The notes under the pieces were generated by a model. It was not told the origin of the DNA. It did no database searches and saw nothing but the letters and a program-made list of their open reading frames with translations. A stretch of DNA of 64,000 nucleotides from Synergistaceae bacterium (GTDB lineage Bacteria; Synergistota; Synergistia; Synergistales; Aminobacteriaceae). Where the stretch lies: NCBI GenBank assembly GCA_017450125.1, contig JAFSWZ010000017.1, positions 1 to 64,000 of the forward strand. The letters are read 5' to 3'. Positions 1 through 9,100 of this stretch are shown in pieces. Both the position numbers and the translations under genes were made by a program. How positions within the stretch are numbered: position 1 is the first letter of the stretch; the number at the start of each line of letters is the position of its first letter.

Positions 1-999
1 AAGGTAGCAACCGGCGACACCAAGCTCCGCGACCTCGACAAGTTCTGGAACTCTGAGGGCGTGTTCATGCTCGATGACCCGAAGACCATCACCCTCAATC
101 AGGGCAATGGCAATAAAGCAAGCGTAACGCTCTACGCCAACGACACGCTTGACGACGTGGCAAAGAAGCTCAACGACGCAGTTGCTGACGGTCTCGGCCA
201 GAAGAACTACGTCGACGACGCTACGAAGTTCGTAACGTTTGTAGGCAACGGCTCGACGACAGACTCTGAGGCAGTTGACGGCACGTTCCTGATCCGTTCA
301 ATCGTTCCCGGCAAGAGCGGCGAAATCACGCTTTCAGGCGACGAGGCGGTTCTTAACGCATTCTCCCTGAACACGATCCAGAAGTCTAAGGAGACCTCCT
401 TCACGGTTGACGTTGAGGATGCACACACCGGCGAGCTCATCAAGCAGGGCGTGAAGATCACCGGCAACGTCGCGAAGGGTCTCATCGACGAGAACGTTGA
501 CGTAGAGTTCAGCGAGCTTTCCGGCATCAGCGCAAAGTGGAACAAGAACACCAACAAGTTCGACTACTCGGCCGCTACGACTGAGACTACGCTCCACCTT
601 GCCGACAACACGACTGTTCTGCAGATCGGTGCAAACGAAGGCGAAGACCTCGCGATGAACATCGGCGACATGAGAAGCCACGCACTTGGACTTGACGGCG
701 TAAACGTCATGAGCCACGACAGGGCGGCACGCTCAATCACCATCATCGACAACGCAATCGACAAGGTAAGCACGCAGAGGGCAAATCTCGGTGCGTACCA
801 GAACAGGTTAGAGTACACGGCCAGCAACCTGACGACCGCAAGCGAGAACCTGAGCAGCGCAGAAAGCCGTATCCGCGACACAGACATGGCGAAGGAAATG
901 ATGAACTTCACGAAGCTCAACATTATGCTTCAGGCTGGCAACTCCATGCTCGCGCAGGCAAACCAGCAGCCTAACAACGTCCTCAGCCTTATCCGCTAG
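1..999 (+). CDS. Flagellin, C-terminal part (5' end outside window)
   Basis: Subunit of the flagellar filament. The frame is open from base 1 with no start, so the N-terminal D0/D1 helices lie upstream of the window; 332 codons remain, ending in TAG. The last 95 or so residues form the flagellin C-terminal D1/D0 helix, with the typical motif SRIRDTDMAKEMMNFTK followed by MLAQANQQPNNVLSLIR. The part before it is a beta-rich outer domain (an SLEDVAKKLN-like segment, then ITLSGDEAVLNAFSLNTIQ) that aligns almost without gaps with residues 608-944 of the complete flagellin at 1647-4481, so the two are tandem paralogs. Codon choice is strongly biased (AAC, AAG, CTC), as expected for a very highly expressed protein. 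Identity is firm; the total length is unknown. Confidence 0.93.
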   Translation, partial: KVATGDTKLRDLDKFWNSEGVFMLDDPKTITLNQGNGNKASVTLYANDTLDDVAKKLNDAVADGLGQKNYVDDATKFVTFVGNGSTTDSEAVDGTFLIRSIVPGKSGEITLSGDEAVLNAFSLNTIQKSKETSFTVDVEDAHTGELIKQGVKITGNVAKGLIDENVDVEFSELSGISAKWNKNTNKFDYSAATTETTLHLADNTTVLQIGANEGEDLAMNIGDMRSHALGLDGVNVMSHDRAARSITIIDNAIDKVSTQRANLGAYQNRLEYTASNLTTASENLSSAESRIRDTDMAKEMMNFTKLNIMLQAGNSMLAQANQQPNNVLSLIR

Positions 1000-1039
1000 G
1001 CCTAAAGCCGCCTAAGTGGTATTCTGAAGTCGCATAACC

Positions 1040-1054
1040 CGTATCGTTGATACG
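1040..1054. repeat. Perfect short inverted repeat after the flagellin
   Basis: CGTATC-GTT-GATACG: a 6-bp perfect stem with a 3-base loop, 41 bases after the flagellin stop. It could be part of the 3' UTR fold that protects the flagellin mRNA, or a protein-binding palindrome. Only the symmetry is seen. Confidence 0.4.
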
Positions 1055-1070
1055 AACGTAAGCAATTAAT

Positions 1071-1105
1071 GGGGGAAGGGGGGAAATCCTCCTCCCCTAT
1101 TTTGA
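1071..1105 (+). terminator. Probable terminator between flagellin and flaG
   Basis: A G-rich arm (GGGGGAAGGGGGG) and a C-rich arm (TCCTCCTCCCC) can pair with G-T wobbles and a small mismatch around an A-rich loop, followed by TATTTTG. It lies in the 144-base gap after the first flagellin gene. The fold is imperfect, so this may be partial termination. Confidence 0.5.
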
Positions 1106-1143
1106 TACACGAATACGGGCTGACATGACGGAAGGCAGGCGGT

Positions 1144-1551
1144 TTGGCAATGGCAGGCGGGATAGAAGTCCCGGTTCCCCGGCAAACCACTGCTGAAGAG
1201 CGGCGTACGGTAACCAAGACCAAGACGCTTGGCCGGATTGGCGAGGCTCGTGAAGACAGTTTCCGGCAGAGGCTGGAAGCCCAGAGACGAAGCCTGAAGC
1301 AAGATCAGGACAGGCAGGAATCCAACGAGCAGGCCGAGAAGCACAAAGAAGCTATGTTCGCGAAGGTCGGGGCACGCCGGCACCTGCAGTACGAGGTGAT
1401 AGAGGATGCCGCTATTGTTCAGGTAAGTGTGATTAATTCTGAGGACGGGACGATAGTGCGCAAGTTTCCTCCAGATACGGTAATCGGGTTCGCAAAGAAG
1501 TTCCGTGCGGCAGGCCGGGCTTCAGGACGCAGGCTCGATATGACAATGTGA
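1144..1551 (+). CDS. flaG: FlaG family flagellar protein
   Basis: A small flagellar protein of the FlaG family, thought to influence filament length or assembly; family members are usually encoded beside flagellin or fliD. The first 75 residues are charged and probably disordered, rich in R, K, E and Q. The last 55 residues carry the FlaG core: LQYEVIEDAAIVQVSVI, then DGTIVRKFPPDTVIGFAKKF, matching the family pattern of a beta hairpin plus IPP-type turn and helix. The TTG at 1144 lies 8 bases after GGAAGG (1130-1135) and is taken as the start; the ATG two codons later (1150) is the alternative. It lies between two flagellin genes, so a flagellar role is well supported by both sequence and context. 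Confidence 0.85.
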   Translation: MAMAGGIEVPVPRQTTAEERRTVTKTKTLGRIGEAREDSFRQRLEAQRRSLKQDQDRQESNEQAEKHKEAMFAKVGARRHLQYEVIEDAAIVQVSVINSEDGTIVRKFPPDTVIGFAKKFRAAGRASGRRLDMTM

Positions 1552-1555
1552 GTTT

Positions 1556-1604
1556 TCCCCCGCATTTGCGGTAAACCCGTAATGTCGGGGGGGTTGTATA
1601 TTTC
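1556..1604 (+). terminator. Terminator-like hairpin after flaG
   Basis: CCCCCG at 1557-1562 pairs with CGGGGG near 1586-1593, enclosing a second hairpin CCGC-ATTT-GCGG. It is followed by GTTGTATATTTC. It lies within the flaG-flagellin gap, so it either ends the flaG transcript or folds in the 5' leader of the flagellin mRNA. Confidence 0.5.
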
Positions 1605-1646
1605 AGGGAAGAGATTTTACACACACTAAGGACGGTGAAGTGAAGC

Positions 1647-4481
1647 ATGTCAATGATAATGAATCACGACATGACCGCAATAATGGGACAGCGCATAATG
1701 CAGAGGAACTCCCTCGCTATGAAGCGTTCCCTCGAGAAGCTGTCGACAGGACTGCGGACAAAGATTGCGGATGTTGACAACACGGCCGGGCTTGCCATAA
1801 GCGAGACGATGATGTCCCGCATTGGCGGCAAGGAAAAGGCTCTGCAGAATGCCCAAGACGGTATCAGCATGATTCAGACGGCGGCAGGCGCGCTGGATCA
1901 GACACAGTCAATGCTGCAGAGGATGCGCGAGCTCAGCGTTCAGGCGGCGAATGACACGCTCACCCAGCAGGACAGGAGCTACATTCAGGTTGAGATAAAC
2001 GAGATTCGCGACGAGATAACCAATCTCGGGAACAACACGCAGTTCAACCGCAAGAATATCCTCAGCGGAGACAACGCGGTCCTGTGGAGCAGCACGAACG
2101 AGAACGTCAAGGCGGTAGTTCACGGAGGACTGCGCTCGATAGACAGTTACGGGCAGAAGTACGCGGTTGACGGCAACTACAGGATTACCGTCAAGGCAGA
2201 GGTCGGCAAAGCACAGGTTCAGAAGACAGACATCCTCAAGATTAAGCACGACAGCACAACCGAGCTCAAGACACTGAACACGAAATCGGGGGTAGTCGGT
2301 GTATCGGCCAGCAATGTACCGTCCGGCGACTACAGCATAACTTTCGCGGAGAGCGCAGAGCCCGCGACAGAAGGAGTCCTCACGGGCTCATACGGCATAG
2401 GCGGGATGCTGAACGGTACGGAGAACGCGGTAACCTTTGCTGAAGAAATAGGCGCGCCTGTAACCAAGATAACCGTAGCGACGACTGACGGCGTGGAGAT
2501 CTGGAGCACGTCAGGTTCAGACCTCTTCCGCAACGTCAGGAACGGAAGTGTTACTACTGCGGCGGATCAGTCAGCGTTCTTTGAGGGCAGGACTGACGTA
2601 ACGAACGGACCGGCTTTCGTAGGAGTGAAGGACGAGGTTATTGCTTCTGCGCGCGAAAAAGGCATAATCCTTTCCGGCTTCGAGGAAGCTGACAGTGAGA
2701 GCGGCTCGCTGAACCTTACAGCACAGAGGCTCAACGGCGACGCGACAGGAATCACAATCTCCTACGAGACCGAAGCACCAGGTGTAGCACCCGTTACGGA
2801 GACGACGGCCGCAGACAGTGTAAGGATTGGTGCGGACGAGGTTTTTGCTGTCGAGGTAACTGACCAGAATTTAGACAACGCAAGCGTTCTCTTCGAGGTT
2901 ACGAACATGGACGCTGTCAATGGCATGGTAACCCTGAAAGCCACAGCAAGCAAGCTCTCACAGGACGGACGAGCCACAACGGCCGTGCAGGACAACATCA
3001 TTCTCACGATGGGAGCGGACGGTGAAACTCCTAACACCGTAAGCCTCTTCAAGCTCTTCGGCGGAACGGACGACAGCCCCGCAGCAACAATAACTCTCGG
3101 CGAGAACGGCACAGTTCCCATCCAGAAGGGCGCAAAGTTCGTGTATTCCATCAAGGCCGGAGCAGAGGCAGAGGGCAACGATAACCCCATACAGCTCAAC
3201 ATCACGTCAACTCCTGAAGGCTCAGACCCTGAAAGCTGGAGCGGCGGAGCTTTCGGCGGACAACAGGTGGAGTATCTCCTCAACGGCGAGACCAACGCGA
3301 GCTCTGAGCTGAACTTCCGGCAGTTCTTCGTGAACAGCGAAAACGGAAGCGTCTCGCAGGGAAACATAACCCTCAGGACAAACGCCAACTTCAAGGCCGC
3401 CGACGCAGGAGGAGAGATCAACCCCGAGAACAACAACGCTGCGGCATCGTTCAGGGCGGGTTACGTCGGGGAAGTTGCGACAAGCTCAACGAAGCTCCGC
3501 GACATCGACAAATTCTGGACGAACGAAGGAATATATGTTCTCGAACAGCCCAAAGAATTGACCCTCACGCAGGGCGACGGCAGGCAGGCTAAGATTATGC
3601 TCTACGGCAACGACACGGTAGGAGACCTCACGCGCAAACTGAATGACGCGGTAGCTAACGGTCTGGGGCAGGCAAAGTACGTTGACGATTCTGGTAATTT
3701 CGTGTCATTCGTAGAAGGTGCGACTCCTGGACAGGAAGGCGTAGAAGGTACGCTGGTAATACGTTCCGTGCTACCGGGCACTAAGGGGGAAATCACGCTC
3801 TCGGGCAATGAAGACCTGCTCAAAACCTTATCCCTCAATACGATTCAGGAGTCTAAGGAGACATCGTATGAAGTTACAGTAAGGGATGCACACGACGGCG
3901 AACTTATAGCACAGAAAGTGAACATCACGGGAAATATGCTCGTCGGCGTGATACACAGCAATATTGACGTGGAGTTCGACCCGATGCTGGACGTAAGCGT
4001 TGCGTGGAACGACAAAACCAAGAGCTTCGACTTCACCAACACGGGCGGCGACAACGGAACTGACGTAGTGCTTCACCTTGCGGACAACACGACAATCTTC
4101 CAGGCCGGAGACAGCGAGGGCGACGACGTTATGGTCGCGATAGGGGACATGAGGGCTCATGCTCTCGGCCTCGACGGAGTGAACGTGATGAGCAGGGATA
4201 GAGCAGCTTACTCGACGACGCTGATTGACGCGGCGATAGACAGGGTATCGATGCAGCAGGCCAAGTTAGGGGCGGCACAGAACCGGCTCGAGCACCACAT
4301 CGGCAACCTCACGAAGGAAACCGAGATGCTCACCGAAGCTAACTCGCGCATTCGTGATGTGGACTACATGACGGAGATCATGAACTTCACGACGCAGAAG
4401 ATTCTGATGGACGCGAATACTGCGATGCTGGCTCAGGCAAACCAGATTCAGCAGAGCACGATAATGAGGCTGTTACCGTAA
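1647..4481 (+). CDS. Flagellin with a large central insertion
   Basis: Filament subunit, 944 aa, about twice the size of ordinary flagellins (270-550 aa). Residues 1-140 are the N-terminal D0/D1 helices (LSTGLRTKIADVDNTAGLAI, then the QAANDTLTQQDRSYIQVEIN segment). Residues about 850-944 are the C-terminal D1/D0 helices (SRIRDVDYMTEIMNFTTQKI, MLAQANQIQQSTIMRLLP). Residues 145-845 form a surface-exposed multidomain insert of beta-rich modules. Within it, residues 268-376 match a domain in the secreted protein encoded at 6165-9554. Residues 608-944 are paralogous to the truncated flagellin at 1-999. The start is ATG 1647, preceded by AAGGACGG. The RqcH gene starts on the base after its stop. 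Family assignment is certain; the function of the insert is unknown. Confidence 0.95.
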   Translation: MSMIMNHDMTAIMGQRIMQRNSLAMKRSLEKLSTGLRTKIADVDNTAGLAISETMMSRIGGKEKALQNAQDGISMIQTAAGALDQTQSMLQRMRELSVQAANDTLTQQDRSYIQVEINEIRDEITNLGNNTQFNRKNILSGDNAVLWSSTNENVKAVVHGGLRSIDSYGQKYAVDGNYRITVKAEVGKAQVQKTDILKIKHDSTTELKTLNTKSGVVGVSASNVPSGDYSITFAESAEPATEGVLTGSYGIGGMLNGTENAVTFAEEIGAPVTKITVATTDGVEIWSTSGSDLFRNVRNGSVTTAADQSAFFEGRTDVTNGPAFVGVKDEVIASAREKGIILSGFEEADSESGSLNLTAQRLNGDATGITISYETEAPGVAPVTETTAADSVRIGADEVFAVEVTDQNLDNASVLFEVTNMDAVNGMVTLKATASKLSQDGRATTAVQDNIILTMGADGETPNTVSLFKLFGGTDDSPAATITLGENGTVPIQKGAKFVYSIKAGAEAEGNDNPIQLNITSTPEGSDPESWSGGAFGGQQVEYLLNGETNASSELNFRQFFVNSENGSVSQGNITLRTNANFKAADAGGEINPENNNAAASFRAGYVGEVATSSTKLRDIDKFWTNEGIYVLEQPKELTLTQGDGRQAKIMLYGNDTVGDLTRKLNDAVANGLGQAKYVDDSGNFVSFVEGATPGQEGVEGTLVIRSVLPGTKGEITLSGNEDLLKTLSLNTIQESKETSYEVTVRDAHDGELIAQKVNITGNMLVGVIHSNIDVEFDPMLDVSVAWNDKTKSFDFTNTGGDNGTDVVLHLADNTTIFQAGDSEGDDVMVAIGDMRAHALGLDGVNVMSRDRAAYSTTLIDAAIDRVSMQQAKLGAAQNRLEHHIGNLTKETEMLTEANSRIRDVDYMTEIMNFTTQKILMDANTAMLAQANQIQQSTIMRLLP
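2448..2774 (+). other. Domain shared with the secreted protein (copy in flagellin)
   Basis: Flagellin residues 268-376, containing APVTKITVATTDGVEIWS and DQSAFFEGRTDVTNGP. They correspond to the segment at 9009-9335 on the other strand. In flagellin this lies in the D2/D3-type insert, which is expected to face outward from the filament. Confidence 0.8.
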
Positions 4482-6113
4482 ATGGCATTCGGCCCGGAAT
4501 ATATTTCAGGACTCGCAGGGGCACTACGAAAGATCTTGCCTCTGCGGGTCAATCGTATTGAGGGGGGCGAGTCGTGGACAGCCCTCAAGTTTTCCGGCGA
4601 ACAGTGGCTGTTATTGTCGTGGAGTTCCGGCGCGGCGGGAATTTGCACGGCCTCACAGAGCGAGATGAACGCCCTCAAGGACATTTCCCCGTCAAAAGCA
4701 TCAATCAGCGAGGCACTGAAGAGCAGGCTAACTCACGGGGGAGAGATTTTCTCCGTCAGGCAGCTCAACAACGACAGAGTGATAGAGCTCGGTGCAAGGC
4801 GGAGGGTTTCTGCGGGCGTGAGCGTGAATTATTATCTTGTGTTAGAGATTACCGAGCCCGTAGCGAATTTCCTTCTGCTTGACGAGAACAGGAAGATAGA
4901 CGAGGCGGCCAGGCATTCAACGCCGGACACAAACCGTTTCAGGACGATACTTCCCGGACACCCGTACACTCCGCCGCCTGTCTTCGAGGGAGTTGACCTC
5001 CACAGCGTCAAGAGCCTGAAGCCTGAAGACGTGCAGAACCTTCGGGGGATAGGCCGTCCGTTAGCGAGGCTGGCCGTGAATCACTGGGAGGAGCACGACG
5101 CTTTGTCGTGGCAGTCCGCGCTGGGCAAACTTCTCGACGAGGACTCCGACGTAATGTGCAGGGTCATCACGAAGAACGGATACATGACGCGGCTGGACTT
5201 TTCCCTTCCCGAGACCGCAGAACTTGGCCGGGACGTGCTGAGGGCTTCGGCACACGGAGTATTGCGGCCTCTGCTGATGAGGGGGCGTGAAAAGAAGCTG
5301 CACGAGATTGACGCGAAGATCAAGCGCGCGGTGAAAGCCAAAGAACGCCACCGGGACGGCATCGCCAAGCAGCTCAAGGAATGCCGGGACGCGGAAGTTT
5401 TCCGGCAGAAGGGAGAAGCTATACTATCGCACATTTACGCGATACCCAAACGCGCTGACACCGTAACCCTCACCGACTGGGACGGAACAGTCCTCACGAT
5501 AGCCCTTGACCCGGAACTCTCGCCTTCGCGCAACGCAGAACGTTACTTCAAGCGTTACCGCAAGGCATCCGGCAACCCTGAGGAGATAAGCGCGAACCTT
5601 GAGGCCATAACGTCGGCGATAGACGAGCTGAAGGAACAGCACGCGCTTCTTGAGGCGGTCGATGACCCGGAAAGTTTCTCTGAGGCAGTTAAGGATCTCG
5701 AGGAGTGGCTGAGCCCTGAACCAGCAAGACACCACCGCAAGAAGCAGGCTTCCTCGCTCCCTCCGCACCTGAACATCACGCGGGACGGGGTTACGATTCT
5801 TGTGGGGCTGTCGGCACGCGGCAACAGGTACGTTACGCTGAAGGCGGCACGGCCGGACGATATTTGGCTTCACGCGCACGAGATGCCTGGTGCACACGTG
5901 ATAATCAGGGGCTTGAAGCGTCAGGAGCTTGAAGGCGAACGGCGGGACATCCTCGAGTACGCGGCAGGACTTGCGGCGGGACATTCGGCGGGGAAAGGCG
6001 CGGGCTCTGTGCCGATTGACTACACGGAGAGGAAGTATGTTCGCTCTGTGCCGGGAACTGTCGCTCTCGTAACCTACACCAACCCGGGAACTCTGAGAGT
6101 TAAGCCGGAATAG
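4482..6113 (+). CDS. rqcH: RqcH/NFACT ribosome quality-control protein
   Basis: Bacterial Rqc2/NEMF homologue (once annotated as fibronectin-binding protein). It binds the 50S subunit carrying a stalled peptidyl-tRNA and recruits tRNA-Ala to add alanine tails. Length 543 aa, normal for the family. NFACT-N occupies about residues 1-175 with the conserved DR pair at 98-99 (NNDRVIELGARR). A helix-hairpin-helix segment follows (LRGIGRPLARLAVNHW, about 187-201). The coiled-coil region (about 268-395) includes ALDPELSPSRNAERYFKRYR. The NFACT-R domain (about 428-535) carries PDDIWLHAHEMPGAHVIIRG. The start ATG abuts the flagellin stop (TAAATG), so translation probably depends on termination of flagellin synthesis; I see no separate ribosome site. 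Having this housekeeping gene directly behind a flagellin gene is unusual. Confidence 0.93.
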   Translation: MAFGPEYISGLAGALRKILPLRVNRIEGGESWTALKFSGEQWLLLSWSSGAAGICTASQSEMNALKDISPSKASISEALKSRLTHGGEIFSVRQLNNDRVIELGARRRVSAGVSVNYYLVLEITEPVANFLLLDENRKIDEAARHSTPDTNRFRTILPGHPYTPPPVFEGVDLHSVKSLKPEDVQNLRGIGRPLARLAVNHWEEHDALSWQSALGKLLDEDSDVMCRVITKNGYMTRLDFSLPETAELGRDVLRASAHGVLRPLLMRGREKKLHEIDAKIKRAVKAKERHRDGIAKQLKECRDAEVFRQKGEAILSHIYAIPKRADTVTLTDWDGTVLTIALDPELSPSRNAERYFKRYRKASGNPEEISANLEAITSAIDELKEQHALLEAVDDPESFSEAVKDLEEWLSPEPARHHRKKQASSLPPHLNITRDGVTILVGLSARGNRYVTLKAARPDDIWLHAHEMPGAHVIIRGLKRQELEGERRDILEYAAGLAAGHSAGKGAGSVPIDYTERKYVRSVPGTVALVTYTNPGTLRVKPE

Positions 6114-6117
6114 CCGC

Positions 6118-6162
6118 ACAAAAAAAGCCCTGCCCTTCGCGGACAGGGTGATTTTTTTTCTC
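6118..6162. terminator. Bidirectional terminator between convergent genes
   Basis: CCCTG and CAGGG arms around CCCTTCGCGGA, with an A-run on the left (AAAAAAAG) and a T-run on the right (ATTTTTTTTC). It can therefore end transcription of rqcH (plus) and of the secreted protein gene (minus). Confidence 0.85.
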
Positions 6163-6164
6163 TG

Positions 6165-9100
6165 CTACTTCTCTACGACAATCACAGGCTCGTACGTTAC
6201 TCCTGCTCTCAGCCACGCATCTACAGTTATTGTGCGGCATGAGGGCACTTCCTCGATAGGTGCTCCGTCCGTGTCGTAGAAGTCCGCGATTCTGTCGTCT
6301 TCGGTCTCTTCCGCGTCCTTCGGGAAGGGAAGGTACACCAGCTTTGCCCCGACCGGCGCGTCCTCGAAAAGCTCCGCAGGCAGCTCGTGCTGTCCCTCTG
6401 TCTCTGACGAAAGCTCGGGCAGTACAGCAACCACAACATACCCCTTGCCCTCAATGAACGCGCGGTGTTCCGGCGAAAGCTGAGCGAGTGTGCGCGGAAC
6501 TCCCAACCTAACAGCCTCATCATAATAAACGTCAACAGTTCCGGCTTCATTGTTGCCGTATGTGCGTGCCTCAGGGGATGATTCGGGAGAACTGCCGCCA
6601 TTGTTCGCTGGAGCACTGGCTTCGTCGGATGTGCTCTTGTTCGCGGCAACGTGAATCGTCATCGTACCGCTCTGTTTGTTGGCGGCGTTCGTGGCCTGAA
6701 CGACAAAGTCATCCTCCTCTGCAGTCAGCTTGTTCTTGGCCAGAGTGAACGTTACCGTTGCTTTGCGTCCCTTGCTCGCGGAATCTGCTTTCACTGAAGC
6801 AGTGATGTTGCTGCTCTGCGGCTTCGAGACCTTCCACGTTATCTTTGTGCTGTCGGAGGTGGGGGCTGTCTCGTCGCTTATCCAGAGAGTGAGCGTACTG
6901 CTGACTTTCGCCGTCTTCGAGCCGGTGAGCGTAACATAAGGCACGCTTCCGCCCGTGCTGAGGTTCATTCCCGTGCGGTCGGTATCAATCTCGGGGACAG
7001 GGTCATTTATCGTCAGGGACAACGTGCCCTTACTCTCCGCACCGATGTTCTCGAGACGCAGAGAGACCTTCGCGTTCTTCGAGGCTTTCAGTCCTCCTTC
7101 TCTGACACGCAGAAGCCCGCAGTTGTAGTACTCACTGCCCGGCAAAGCATCATTCTCGATGAGTTCCAGGCCAAGCGCGGCAAGTGCTTCAGTGTCCTCG
7201 TTCTTGCCCTTCTTGTTCAGGGGAGAGAACTTCACCCTGAAGCCCGCTGTGTCGCTGGAAGTAAGCTCCGTCTTGCCGACCTTCGCCCTCACCACCCCAG
7301 CAATATCGCCTGACCTGAAGGCATCCCTGCTCAGCGTCAGCTTCGTCGTGGCCAGAGACGGCTTCGCGCCGGTAACCGTTACCCACAGACGCGCCCAGTC
7401 GCCTGGACCGTAGCCGTTCGTCGCGTTCACCACGATGTCCAACGACTCGAACTCTCCGGCACTGTTCGTCGTCGGAAGAATGGCGTTTGCGGTTGTCAGA
7501 GCCTTGAGCTTGCCGGTCTTGCTGTCGAACGAGAGCCCAACTCCTGCAAGCACCGCCGCATAATAATCGCTTGTCTCTATGCTGTCATCCTCAAGGTATC
7601 CCTCATCATCGCCGAGCCTCCACGTTATCGTCTTCGAGCCCGCAGCTTTTAGGGTTACAGCAGGAACTTTCCCCGCAGCGACACTCTTCGTCTTCTTCGG
7701 GTCAATGTGCTGAAGGCCGGTCTCGTCTGCCGAGCCGGTCTTGTCCTTGATGGTAGCGCCTATCTTGCCCTCTACGCTGACCTTGAGCGTCGTCTTCTTC
7801 TTCGTGAAAGTGTTTGCCGCCGTTACAGTGAATGCCGTCTTGCTCTCCTTCTCCTGCGCCTCGACGCTGCCGGTGAACTCGACGCTTCCGGGCGTTACGA
7901 CTCCTCCGAACGCGTCAAACTCCGGCTGTGTTACTTCAGCTTCTATGCCGTTCTTCTCCGCAGGCTTCACCGTGATGATGTAGTGCCCTTCCCCGCTCAC
8001 AGTGTAGACCGTCGGGACTGTCGCGCTGTCAAGGTCAGAATCCTCAGACAGCGGAACGGTAACAGCTATTTTGCCCGGAGCGTAAATTTCCGCCTCGCTG
8101 CCGTATTCGTCTAGTGAAGTCATCTTCCAGCGTATCAGCTCAGAAGGCTTGGCACTCAGCTTGAAGGTTTTTGTGGCTGGAGACTTCATCGCGGAGTTCT
8201 GGACGGCAACAGTTAGGGGGAAGTTCGTGAAGGCTGTCTTTGCTCCGTTGAAGGTGATGGTTAAGCTGCTCTCGGCATCCTTCGTGTCCCCGCCGCGCTC
8301 AAAGCCCGTTACGCGGAAAGGAAGCCCGTACTGTATGATGTTCTGTTGCGTGAGGTAGATGTTCTCCTCCGGGACTTCTCCATCCTCACCGGGAAACAGT
8401 GTCTTCGCGTCCTTCCTGGCGATGTACACCCACACGTTAGGGGCAGCTCCCTTGACGGTGATTACTGCGGGCTGATCCCTGAAGTTCCCTGCAGTGAAGT
8501 TCGTCGCAGAGATTGCGGCTATCTTCGCCTTGCCCGCCGTTCCCGGCCCGGGATTGTTCGTCTTGTTCTCGTCGTCGTTCTCGCCAGCGTAGAGGTCAAT
8601 GCCGTCCCAGCCGTCCCGCGTTGGGTCTGAGGCCGTGCCTGCAAGATTGGAGACGTTCAGGCTCACGGGCTGAGTTCCAGCGTCCGAGCCGGGCTCTTCG
8701 TGAACGTCAAAGGATGTGCTCATAACGACAACCGCACTGTTCGCAACAACTCTATAGCCATCGTCATTGACGAGCTCTGCGGTAACCGTAACTTTGCCCG
8801 AAATCCCGCTGGGCTTTGCGGTAAGAACTGTCTCATAGACCGCCGTACCTTCCAGCTCCAGAACGTTGTACTCCGACTTCTCGCTGTCAGTGAGAACTAA
8901 TACGCCATCAGCGTCGCCGACAGAGATTTTGAGGCAGTCAGCCCAGCCGTAAGCATCCGAATCCGTGTCCTCCGTGTATGACAGTGAAGGGTTTGCTCCG
9001 CTTGTGTTGGTCTCGTAGAGAATCCTTATCCCCACTGCCGTATCTTCTTCGGCTTTGGCGTTGAGGGTGAACTTCTTGTGCTCGAGGTCTGCATCACCGA

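Noticed and set aside
2762-3436. A 224-codon minus-strand frame inside the flagellin gene
   Set aside because: Antisense to a continuous flagellin insert; no ribosome site or recognisable protein.
5424-6119. A 231-codon open frame on the minus strand inside rqcH
   Set aside because: Antisense shadow; its product is very Arg-rich with no domain, and rqcH on the other strand has complete motifs across it.
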